DNA from: Gardnerella massiliensis
Lineage (GTDB): Bacteria; Actinomycetota; Actinomycetes; Actinomycetales; Bifidobacteriaceae
Assembly: GCF_003408845.1 (NCBI RefSeq)
Contig: NZ_LRTV01000001.1
Span: 613,319 to 659,016 of the forward strand
Direction: 5' to 3'
Length of the DNA: 45,698 nucleotides
Shown: piece by piece, positions 34,102 through 41,514 of the stretch
How the letters are laid out: every line of letters starts with the position of its first letter
Numbering within the stretch: the first letter of the stretch is position 1
Made by a program: the position numbers and the translations under genes
Notes under the pieces: generated by a model
The model's database searches: none
Told to the model about the DNA's origin: nothing
The model's input: the letters and a program-made list of their open reading frames with translations, nothing else

Positions 34102-35433
34102 TCACTGCTCTTGCTGAGCATTCTCAGCAGGCTGATTCTGACCTAATTCAGCATAAGCATTCTCGTCCGAAACCTGAGCAACAAGCTGGCCCAAGAAGTC
34201 GGTCAAACGAGTGCGATACTCGGTCTCAAACTGCTTGAGGCTCTGAATATTGCCTTCGATAACCTGAGTTTGCTTCTCCAAATTCTCACGCACCTGACGA
34301 GCATAAGCGTCAGCAGCGGTACGAGTAGTAGAATCGTAGTCTGCCGCACGATGCTGTACTTCAGCTTCGTATTGATCAGCCTGATCGTGAGTTTGCTTAG
34401 AGTAATCATCTGCAGCCTGACGAACCTTACCAGAGTAAGCGTCGGCCTCGTTGTGAGCACGGGAAGCATAAGCATCAGCGTCAGAGCGAGTGCGTGCAGA
34501 ATAGTCGTCGGCGTCACCGCGAGTCTGCTTGCTGTATTCTTCAGCTTCACCACGAGTGCGAGTAGAGTACTCGTCAGCCTTAGCAACAGTGTCGTTATAG
34601 TGAGACTGAGCTTCTTCAACAATCTGCTGAGCCTTAGCCTTGCCCTTATCAACGTACTGATCGTGCAACTGCATAGCGAGAGTCAACATTGCGGTAGCAC
34701 GCTCCGGTTCAGAACCTTGAGCTTCAACTCCAGCGCCAGCAATCTTCTGCAAGCTACCAGTTTCCGTATTTGGCTCCAGCTTAGCAACCTGCTGACGAAG
34801 CTGCTCCTCGCGCTGCTGGGATTCTTCCAACTGCTTAGCAAGATCTTCAACCCTGGAGTTCTCCTGCTGGGTAACAACAAGCTGCTGACGAACCGACTCA
34901 AGTTCACGACCCAAGTTTTCGCTGTTAGCACGGAAGTCGTCACGCTCACGCGTAATCGTTTCCAATTCCTTCTGCAACTGCTTAGCATTGTCTGCCTGAG
35001 CGGTCTGAGCAGTCAACTGATCAACTTGAGCACCCAAGCCGTCCAATTGCTCCTTCAACTGCTGGTTTTGAGCAGCCAACGCACGGTTGCTTTCTTCAGC
35101 TTCACGCAACTTAGTTGCAGTAGACTCAAGCTGGGCAGCGGCTTCAGAAGTTTCGCCCTGCTGCTTACTAGCGTTACGCAACGTTTCATTTTCTTTAGTT
35201 AAGGACTCTACTTGAGAAGTTAACTCAGCAATCTTGGTATTCAAGCCCGCAACATCACGGCCAAGCGATTGCGTGGACTGACCCAGTCCCTGCACTGCCT
35301 GCTGACCAAGTGCTTCAATCGTTTCTGTAACTTGATCAAGAAACTCGTCAACCTCGTCAACGTCATATCCTCCCTTGAAACGTACAATCTGGAAGGTATG
35401 CTCTCGAATGTCCTTAGGCGTCAACAGAGTCAT
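34102..35433 (-). CDS. wag31: DivIVA/Wag31 polar growth protein
   Basis: 443 residues, longer than most Wag31 (about 260-300). Membrane-curvature-sensing scaffold that recruits wall synthesis to poles and septa. The N-terminal DivIVA domain has PKDIREHTFQIVRFKGGYDVDEVDEFLDQV (6-35). Residues 60-220 are coiled coil. Residues 286-384 hold nine successive 11-residue repeats of the type ADEYSTRTRGE (AD/AE at position 1, Tyr at 4), a hendecad coiled coil. The C-terminal end is Gln-rich. An AGGTG ribosome site precedes the ATG. It heads the run wag31-lspA-rluD-dnaE and is divergent from galE. Confidence 0.95.
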   Translation of the reverse strand: MTLLTPKDIREHTFQIVRFKGGYDVDEVDEFLDQVTETIEALGQQAVQGLGQSTQSLGRDVAGLNTKIAELTSQVESLTKENETLRNASKQQGETSEAAAQLESTATKLREAEESNRALAAQNQQLKEQLDGLGAQVDQLTAQTAQADNAKQLQKELETITRERDDFRANSENLGRELESVRQQLVVTQQENSRVEDLAKQLEESQQREEQLRQQVAKLEPNTETGSLQKIAGAGVEAQGSEPERATAMLTLAMQLHDQYVDKGKAKAQQIVEEAQSHYNDTVAKADEYSTRTRGEAEEYSKQTRGDADDYSARTRSDADAYASRAHNEADAYSGKVRQAADDYSKQTHDQADQYEAEVQHRAADYDSTTRTAADAYARQVRENLEKQTQVIEGNIQSLKQFETEYRTRLTDFLGQLVAQVSDENAYAELGQNQPAENAQQEQ

Positions 35434-35573
35434 ATGCTTTACACCTCGCTTTTGGGACGCATCTCATTGATATATATCTATTCGATGCTATCACGTGCGC
35501 AGAAAATTTGAGTAGATAATGCGAAAATTTATTTCGCAAAACGCCGACTACGCAAAAATGTGTGTAGCCTATT

Positions 35574-35604
35574 TTGCAATTCGTTCAGTTTGGCGAGATA
35601 TAAT
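35574..35604 (+). promoter_or_regulatory. Candidate galE promoter
   Basis: TATAAT at 35599-35604 with TTGCAA at 35574-35579 (19-bp spacing, rather long). It would give a leader of about 30 nt ahead of the galE ATG at 35642, which has its own AGGAAAGG ribosome site. Confidence 0.55.
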
Positions 35605-35641
35605 CGCACTGATTACACAAAGATACGAGGAAAGGTCAAGA

Positions 35642-36652
35642 ATGACTGTTCTTGTTACGGGCGGGTGCGGATATATTGGCGCACACGTAGTACACGCTTT
35701 GCACGAAACCAAGCAGAATGTCGTCGTTGTGGACGATTTAAGCTATGGAAAGCCTACACGTATTGAAGGCGCACGACTGTACGGCATGGATATTGCCTCC
35801 CCAGACGCAGGTAAGCGGCTTGCGCAAATTATGAAAGATGAGCACGTCGACGCCGTGATTCATTTTGCAGCACGCAAGCAAGTTGGAGAATCAGTAGAAA
35901 AACCACTGTGGTATTACCAGCAGAATATTAACGGCATGCTCAATGTTCTCGAAGGTATGAAAGACAGTGGCGTCAAAAAGCTCGTGTTCTCTTCCTCTGC
36001 AGCAACTTACGGTGTACCACCTGTCGAAGTAGTGCCAGAGGACGTGGTGCCGATGCTACCAATTAATCCTTATGGTCAAACTAAGCTTTTTGGCGAGTGG
36101 ATGGCGCGCGCGTGCGAGCACACGTATGGAATCCGCTTCTGCGCTTTGCGCTACTTTAACGTGGCAGGCTGTGGACCAGTTGAGCTGGAAGATCCTGCTA
36201 TTTTGAACCTGATTCCTATGCTTCTCGACCGTTTGCAGCGCGGCAAAGCTCCTGCTATTTTTGGCGACGACTACCCTACTCCAGACGGCACTTGCGTACG
36301 CGATTACATTCACGTTTCGGATTTGGCAGACGCACATCTTGCTGCGCTGCAATATCTTGAACGCGACGAACGTAAGTATGATGCTTTTAACGTGGGTACC
36401 GGCAAGGGCACTTCCGTTCGCGAAATTGTTGAGGAAGTTCGTCGCGTTACCGGCTTGCCATTTAGGGAAACGGTGCTTGAGCGTAGGGCCGGCGACCCTC
36501 CACAGCTTATTGGTAGCGCAAAGCGCATAAATGAGGAAATGGGCTGGCACGCGCGCTACGACGTGAAAGACATTGTGGAGTCTGCTTGGAACGCTTGGCA
36601 AGCAAATCCTGAGCATCACATTGATGTGGCGTCTTGGAAGCAACTCGACTAG
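35642..36652 (+). CDS. galE: UDP-glucose 4-epimerase
   Basis: 336 residues. It interconverts UDP-galactose and UDP-glucose (Leloir pathway) with bound NAD. Short-chain dehydrogenase fold: the NAD motif TGGCGYIGAH near the N-terminus, SSSAATYG with the catalytic Ser, and the Tyr/Lys pair in NPYGQTK. Then LRYFNVAG and the substrate segment around DGTCVRDYIHVSDLADAH. The start is chosen for AGGAAAGG 6 nt upstream; the 41 codons before it have no ribosome site and overlap the promoter. A single-gene unit with its own promoter and a strong terminator. Confidence 0.95.
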   Translation: MTVLVTGGCGYIGAHVVHALHETKQNVVVVDDLSYGKPTRIEGARLYGMDIASPDAGKRLAQIMKDEHVDAVIHFAARKQVGESVEKPLWYYQQNINGMLNVLEGMKDSGVKKLVFSSSAATYGVPPVEVVPEDVVPMLPINPYGQTKLFGEWMARACEHTYGIRFCALRYFNVAGCGPVELEDPAILNLIPMLLDRLQRGKAPAIFGDDYPTPDGTCVRDYIHVSDLADAHLAALQYLERDERKYDAFNVGTGKGTSVREIVEEVRRVTGLPFRETVLERRAGDPPQLIGSAKRINEEMGWHARYDVKDIVESAWNAWQANPEHHIDVASWKQLD

Positions 36653-36713
36653 CAAACGCTATCTTGCGAAACACTAGCTTACGAAACAAAAAAGATTGAA
36701 TTAGAACAAAAAA

Positions 36714-36766
36714 TTTCCCCACGTTTGTTTTCCGAATCAATAGAATCGAAAACAAACGTGGGGAAA
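36714..36766. terminator. Bidirectional terminator between galE and the first LRR gene
   Basis: Perfect 19-bp stem (36714-36732 / 36748-36766) beginning TTTCCCCACG and ending CGTGGGGAAA, with a 15-nt loop. A-rich on the left and T-containing on the right, so it can serve both converging transcripts. Confidence 0.85.
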
Positions 36767-36809
36767 ATATTTACTACATTAAGCGGTTAGTCAAACTGCA
36801 GCAACACTT

Positions 36810-39578
36810 TTACGCCACCGTAGTAGCGGCGTCGCCTTTGGATACGGGCGCAACAGCACCAGCGTTAGAGGTACCAGCGTTAGAGGAAGCATCGCCAGCT
36901 TTAGCAGCACCATTATTAGCGTCGCTAGCTTTAGCCGTACCATTATTAGCAGTACCGGCGTTAGCGTTAGAGTTGACGTTACCCGTGTTAGCCGCACCCG
37001 TATTAGTGGTACCAGCGTTGGCGTTACCAGCATTAGCCGCACCCGTATTAGTGGTACCAGCATTAGTAGTACCAGTGTTAGCGGAGGCGTCGCCCGCATT
37101 AGCAGTACCAGCGTTAGCAGTACCAGTGTTAGCGGAGGCGTCGCCAGCGTTAGCGTTACCAGCGTTAGCGGTACCAGAGTTGGCGTTACCAGCGTTATCG
37201 TTAGAGTTGGCGTTAGCAACAGAGCTAGTGTCAATTAAATCACTCAAGTCACCAAAATCGATATCGCTCAAATCCAAACTATCCCAGTCGAAATCATCAA
37301 AATCGAAATCGCTTGGATCAGAATCATCTCCAGTATCACCAGACTCTCCAGTACCAGTGTCGCCAGTGTCACCTAAATCATCAAAATCGATATCGCTCAA
37401 ATCCAAATCATCCCAGTCAAAATTGTCCCAGTCAAAGTCAAAATCAGGATCCACTGGTTCAACTGGATTCACTGGTGGTTCAACTGGATTCACTGGTGGC
37501 TCAACCGGATTCACAGGCTCAACAGTCCCAGACTGCGTACCATTTAAGCTAGCATCAGAGAGAATGGATAGATTCGGGAACTTTTGCTGCAACTCTTGGA
37601 CTACATCAGGACTCACATCGGTACCCACGTACAAAGTATTCAAATTCTTTAATTTAGCAATAGTAGCCGCATCAATATCATCAGCCTTGTGTACGCCACT
37701 TAAGCATAAACCTTGCAAATTTGGCAAATTAGCTAATTCAGGCATATTCATGTTGGAAGCGTCAATCGTAACAGAATTAACATTCTTCAGCGAAGATACG
37801 TTTTTAAGGTTTCCACCATTAATGCGCAAGTAATACAGATTTGCCAAATTAGCAAGCGGAGCAACATCAATTCCGCCACTAATATCCAAAGTCGAAAGAT
37901 TAGTCAAACCAGCAAGAGGAGCTACATCCGAAACCTTCGTACCAGAAAGATACAAAGTCGAAATATTCGTCAAACCAGCCAAAGGCGACACATCCGAAAC
38001 CTTCGTACCAGAAAGATACAAAGCTGACAAATTAGTCAAACCAGCAAGAGGAGCTACATCCGAAACAGCAGTATGAGAAAAATCTAAAGCATTCAAATTC
38101 TTTGAATCTTTAAGAGAAGACAAATCAGAAACAGCAGTATCAGAAAGATACAAAGTTGAAAGATTTGTCAAACCAGCAATCTTCGACAGATCCGAAACCT
38201 TCGTACCAGAAAGATACAAAGCTGACAAATTAGTCAAACCAGCAAGAGGCGACACATCCGAAACAGCAGTACCAGTAAGATCCAAAGTCGTCAAATTCTT
38301 TGAATCTTTAAGAGAAGACACATCCGAAACCTTCGTACCAGAAAGATTCAAAGTTGACAGATCCTTTGCGTCTTTGAGAGAAGACACATTCGAAACAGCA
38401 GTATTAGAAAGATCCAAAGTCGTCAAATTCTTTGAATCTTTAAGAGAAGACACATCCGAAACCTTCGTACCAGAAAGATTCAAAGTTGACAGATCCTTTG
38501 CGTCTTTGAGAGAAGACACATCCGAAACCTTCGTACCAGAAAGATTCAAATCCATCAAATCTTTCAAACTGGCAAGAGGAGTTACATCCGAAACCTTCGT
38601 ACCAGAAAGATTCAAATCCATCAAATCTTTCAAACTGGCAAGAGGAGTTACATCCGAAACCTTCGTACCGTCGAGAGCCAAATTATTCAACTTAGTCAAA
38701 CCAGCAAGAGGCGAAACATCAGAAACAGCAGTATGAGAAAGATCCAAATATATCAACTTCTTTGAATCTTTAAGCGGAGTCAAATCCGAAACAGGGGTAT
38801 TGACAAGACTCACGCCTGTTAGCTCATTCAAACCTTTGAGCGGAGTCAAATCAGAAACAGAAGTAAAACCTAATCTTATGTCGTCCAGATTCTTCAAATT
38901 TTTGAGCGGAGTCAAATCCGAAATAGGATTACCAGCAATCTGCAACTCCGTCAAATTCGTCAAACCAGCAAGAGGAGTCAAATCCGAAACCTTCGTATCA
39001 GAAAGATACAACCAATTCAGCTTCTTCAAATCTTTAATCGGAGACAAATCCGAAATAGGAGTATTAGTGAACTCTAGTTTACCCAAATTTGCCAAACCAG
39101 CAAGCGGTGAAATATCAGAAACAGCAGTATCAGAAACCCTCAACCACTGCAGATTCTTCAAATTTTTAAGCGGAGTAAAATCCGAAACAGCAGTGCCAGG
39201 GAGACTCAAATACGTTAAATTAGGGAAATACTGTAAATCAGAAAGATCACAAATATCACTGTACTTCGAATCAATGGTAATTTCTCCAACTTTTTTAGCA
39301 TCCGCATAAGTAATTTCTTTACTGTTCCAATTTTTAAGTACTCTCATTACTCCAGAATTATCAAGTAAAGCACGCTTTAATTCGGGATCTTTAAATTGGA
39401 TAGGAGTATTGTCGTCAGAATCAGTATGGTTACCGTTAGGAGCATCGGAGCTATTTGTGTCATGAGCAACCGTATCACTGTCAGCCGCATACGCAGCAGC
39501 CGGAATAGAAGCAGCCGCAATACCACCAAACAATGTCGCTGTCGCAACTACCATTGCCATAAACTTTTTATTCAGCAT
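36810..39578 (-). CDS. Secreted leucine-rich-repeat protein with acidic C-terminal module
   Basis: 922 residues. Order: a signal peptide (about 1-32, ending AAYAAD), a short N-cap, about 20 regular 22-residue internalin-type LRRs of the form VSDVSPLAGLTNLSALYLSG followed by weaker ones (to about 680), a PVNPVEP repeat (about 685-709), an acidic aromatic module (710-785, two rounds ending DLDLSDIDF) and an Asn/Ala/Gly/Thr repeat tail (786-922). No LPXTG, membrane anchor or LysM is seen, so how it is held at the surface is unclear. LRR proteins of this type commonly bind host or bacterial partners. Neighbouring repeats are nearly identical at the DNA level. AGAAGG lies before the ATG. It is a paralogue of the next gene. 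Confidence 0.88.
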   Translation of the reverse strand: MLNKKFMAMVVATATLFGGIAAASIPAAAYAADSDTVAHDTNSSDAPNGNHTDSDDNTPIQFKDPELKRALLDNSGVMRVLKNWNSKEITYADAKKVGEITIDSKYSDICDLSDLQYFPNLTYLSLPGTAVSDFTPLKNLKNLQWLRVSDTAVSDISPLAGLANLGKLEFTNTPISDLSPIKDLKKLNWLYLSDTKVSDLTPLAGLTNLTELQIAGNPISDLTPLKNLKNLDDIRLGFTSVSDLTPLKGLNELTGVSLVNTPVSDLTPLKDSKKLIYLDLSHTAVSDVSPLAGLTKLNNLALDGTKVSDVTPLASLKDLMDLNLSGTKVSDVTPLASLKDLMDLNLSGTKVSDVSSLKDAKDLSTLNLSGTKVSDVSSLKDSKNLTTLDLSNTAVSNVSSLKDAKDLSTLNLSGTKVSDVSSLKDSKNLTTLDLTGTAVSDVSPLAGLTNLSALYLSGTKVSDLSKIAGLTNLSTLYLSDTAVSDLSSLKDSKNLNALDFSHTAVSDVAPLAGLTNLSALYLSGTKVSDVSPLAGLTNISTLYLSGTKVSDVAPLAGLTNLSTLDISGGIDVAPLANLANLYYLRINGGNLKNVSSLKNVNSVTIDASNMNMPELANLPNLQGLCLSGVHKADDIDAATIAKLKNLNTLYVGTDVSPDVVQELQQKFPNLSILSDASLNGTQSGTVEPVNPVEPPVNPVEPPVNPVEPVDPDFDFDWDNFDWDDLDLSDIDFDDLGDTGDTGTGESGDTGDDSDPSDFDFDDFDWDSLDLSDIDFGDLSDLIDTSSVANANSNDNAGNANSGTANAGNANAGDASANTGTANAGTANAGDASANTGTTNAGTTNTGAANAGNANAGTTNTGAANTGNVNSNANAGTANNGTAKASDANNGAAKAGDASSNAGTSNAGAVAPVSKGDAATTVA
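36840..37215. repeat. Short tandem repeats coding the Asn/Ala/Gly/Thr tail
   Basis: Repeats of 15-18 bp built on GGTACCAGCGTTAGC and variants (plus-strand reading) run through the tail of the first LRR gene. All are multiples of three, so changes in copy number keep the frame, but single-unit slippage of other sizes would shift it. Confidence 0.75.
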
Positions 39579-39651
39579 ATAGTACCTTCTTTTTTATTTC
39601 TTACAAAAATTTACAAGCATTTTATTAAGCAAACCCACGCATATAACGACA

Positions 39652-39691
39652 TGAATTTGCATTAGCAGTACCAGTACAGTACCGACGTCGC
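39652..39691 (-). pseudogene. Vestige of a repeat tail after the second LRR gene
   Basis: Just past the stop codon of the upstream LRR gene another frame reads GTANANS, the words of the Asn/Ala/Gly/Thr tail of the neighbouring LRR protein (GTANAGNANS type). It is followed by a stop after nine more codons. This suggests that the second LRR gene once continued into such a tail and lost it by a frameshift. Short evidence, but the match is in place and on the right strand. Confidence 0.45.
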
Positions 39692-41098
39692 CTAATCGCC
39701 TAAGCCGCTTAAATCAATATCGCTCAAATCCAGACTATCCCAGTCAAAATCGTCAAAATTGAAATCGTCAAAATTGAAATCGCTTGGATTAGAATCATCG
39801 CTAGTGCCAGTGTTGCCAGTGCCAGCGTCACCAGTTCCAGTGTCGCCAGCGTCACCTAAGTCACCCAAGTCACCAAAATCAATATCGCCCAAATCCAAAT
39901 CATCCAAGTCAAAATCAAGATCTGTATTAGAATCAGACGAATTAGACGAATCAGACGAACTCGACGGAGTATCATCCGCAGTATAATCCGAAACCACATT
40001 AAGCGAAGGCAACTTTTGCTTCAACGCCTTCAAACTGTCGCCGTTCACATTGCTATTAACAAGCAAACGCGTCAAAGCAGTCAACGTACCCAACGAAGAC
40101 ACGTCAGTCACGTCCGTACCGGTAAGATTCAGCACTTCCAATTTCTTCAACGCCGACAAAGCAGCAACATTGGAAATCTTCGGCCCTGAAAGCTGCAATT
40201 TCTGAAGATTAAGCAAGGAAGCAAGCGGAGCAACATCCTCAAGAGACATACCAATATTCAAATCAGTAAGATTCGTGAGCTTGGCAAGAGGAGTAGCATT
40301 AACGGCTTGTTCAACATCACTATTCAACACCAGCTGTTTCAAAGTTGTTACTTTACTCAAACCCGATAAATCTGCAAGCTCTGGACCGTAAAGATTCAAC
40401 GATTGCAGATTCTTTAACGCAGCCAACTGAGTTAAATCAGCATTCGACGAAACCGTAATATCCAACTTTTGCAAATTTTTCAAACCAGCTAAAGGCGACA
40501 ATTGGGAAACCGGCGAATCAACATTTAATGTTTGCAAATTTTCCAAGCCTTTTAGCGCAGTCAAGTCCATACTGTCAACATTGGAATCTTCGTCGGCACT
40601 ATCTGCAACGGACAATTCCAGCGTAGTTAAGTTACTTAAGCCCGAAAGCGGCGACAAATCAGCCTGAGGAGCAGCAATCAGATTTAACTTTTGCAGCTGT
40701 TTTAAGCCCGAAAGCGGAGACAAATCAGCAACATGGGAGCCGTCGAGTGACACATCCTTAAGATTCTTAAAATTGGAAAAGTCCAGGATGCTGGAAACAG
40801 GATTCAATCCAGCAACAACAGCAGCAATGCGAAGCTGAGTAGCGCGCTCTGCCTGAGCTGAAGTCACCTCATCAGCAGAAGCGTCTATAAGACCAGCAGC
40901 CTTCATACTTTTAAGCGCTTGAGCTTTAAAAGCAGGGTCGTTAAACGTAATGGTAGCGTCCTGATTAGCTGACTTTGCGGAAGTTTCAGACGTTGCGGCA
41001 TCACTAGCATATGCAACCGAAGGCACAGATACCAACGCAAAACTACCGAGCAATGTGGCAGTCGTCGCCAAAGTTGCTATAAACTTTTTATTAATCAT
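39692..41098 (-). CDS. Secreted leucine-rich-repeat protein, shorter paralogue
   Basis: 468 residues. A signal peptide (about 1-31, ending SVAYASD), an N-cap of about 70 residues, around a dozen LRRs less regular than in the neighbour (ADLSPLSGLKQLQKLNL type), a Ser/Asp-rich linker, and a C-terminal acidic module nearly the same as its neighbour's (ending DFDWDSLDLSDIDLSGLGD) where the protein stops. No sorting signal is present. The ribosome site AGAAGG and the signal peptide start are like those of the downstream paralogue, so the two arose by duplication. The start is the ATG 5 nt after AGAAGG; a GTG two codons earlier overlaps that site. Confidence 0.88.
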   Translation of the reverse strand: MINKKFIATLATTATLLGSFALVSVPSVAYASDAATSETSAKSANQDATITFNDPAFKAQALKSMKAAGLIDASADEVTSAQAERATQLRIAAVVAGLNPVSSILDFSNFKNLKDVSLDGSHVADLSPLSGLKQLQKLNLIAAPQADLSPLSGLSNLTTLELSVADSADEDSNVDSMDLTALKGLENLQTLNVDSPVSQLSPLAGLKNLQKLDITVSSNADLTQLAALKNLQSLNLYGPELADLSGLSKVTTLKQLVLNSDVEQAVNATPLAKLTNLTDLNIGMSLEDVAPLASLLNLQKLQLSGPKISNVAALSALKKLEVLNLTGTDVTDVSSLGTLTALTRLLVNSNVNGDSLKALKQKLPSLNVVSDYTADDTPSSSSDSSNSSDSNTDLDFDLDDLDLGDIDFGDLGDLGDAGDTGTGDAGTGNTGTSDDSNPSDFNFDDFNFDDFDWDSLDLSDIDLSGLGD

Positions 41099-41180
41099 AC
41101 GCACCTTCTTTTATATCAATAGCCAAACGTGGGTTATTTCCCAAACGTACTACCGAAAAATAGGGTACTCGCAACAAAAG

Positions 41181-41206
41181 AAAAAACGCGGCACACAAGT
41201 ACCGCG
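41181..41206 (-). terminator. Terminator after tRNA-Phe
   Basis: Stem CGCGG / CCGCG (41187-41191 / 41202-41206) followed on the minus strand by six T (41181-41186). Confidence 0.75.
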
Positions 41207-41220
41207 AACTAAAAAAGAAG

Positions 41221-41293
41221 TGGCTCCGAGCGGGATCGATCCGCTGACCTAGCGATTTTCAGTCGCTCGCTCTACCAACTGAGCTACAGAGCC
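41221..41293 (-). tRNA. tRNA-Phe (GAA)
   Basis: 73 nt cloverleaf. Acceptor GGCTCTG / CGGAGCC (one G-U pair), D-arm GCTCAGTTGGTAGAGC, anticodon loop CTGAAAA with GAA, T-arm with TCGATCC, discriminator A. CCA is not encoded. Confidence 0.95.
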
Positions 41294-41301
41294 ATGATGA
41301 A

Positions 41302-41325
41302 TAAAAAACCCGGGCAAACCGGGTC
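41302..41325 (-). terminator. Terminator-like hairpin between the two tRNAs
   Basis: ACCCGG / CCGGGT (41308-41313 / 41319-41324), followed on the minus strand by six T. It could end tRNA-Asp transcripts or act as a partial terminator or processing stem before tRNA-Phe. Confidence 0.65.
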
Positions 41326-41337
41326 TCCTATTAATCG

Positions 41338-41411
41338 CGACCCCGGCCGGACTTGAACCGGTGACCTCCGCCGTGACAGGGCGGCGCTCTAACCAACTGA
41401 GCTACGGGGCC
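41338..41411 (-). tRNA. tRNA-Asp (GTC)
   Basis: 74 nt cloverleaf. Acceptor GGCCCCG / CGGGGTC, D-arm GCTCAGTTGGTTAGAGC, anticodon loop CTGTCAC with GTC, T-arm GGTTCAAGTCC, discriminator G as expected for Asp. CCA is not encoded. Confidence 0.96.
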
Positions 41412-41443
41412 GTGGCTTTGTTCTCTCGAACAGCCGAGTCACT

Positions 41444-41471
41444 ATCTTACAGAATCCTCAGCAAAATGCAA
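41444..41471 (-). promoter_or_regulatory. Candidate tRNA-Asp promoter
   Basis: Minus-strand TTGCAT (41466-41471) and TAAGAT (41444-41449) with a 16-bp spacer, placing the start point about 26 nt before the tRNA. No hairpin separates it from the tRNA. Confidence 0.5.
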
Positions 41472-41514
41472 GTGCTGGGCGTGTTCGGCGTGTTGCCGCA
41501 CAAAATCAAGCATC

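Noticed and set aside
34270..35202. Plus-strand frame of 310 codons
   Set aside because: Antisense of wag31. The Leu/Ser-rich composition is the reverse of its coiled-coil codons.
35519..35641. N-terminal extension of galE
   Set aside because: It covers the likely promoter and precedes the conserved NAD motif start, and the ATG at 35642 has a good ribosome site.
36838..37833. Plus-strand frame of 331 codons
   Set aside because: Antisense shadow of the repeat tail of the first LRR gene. Its Ala/Leu/Pro/Ser repeats mirror those DNA repeats.
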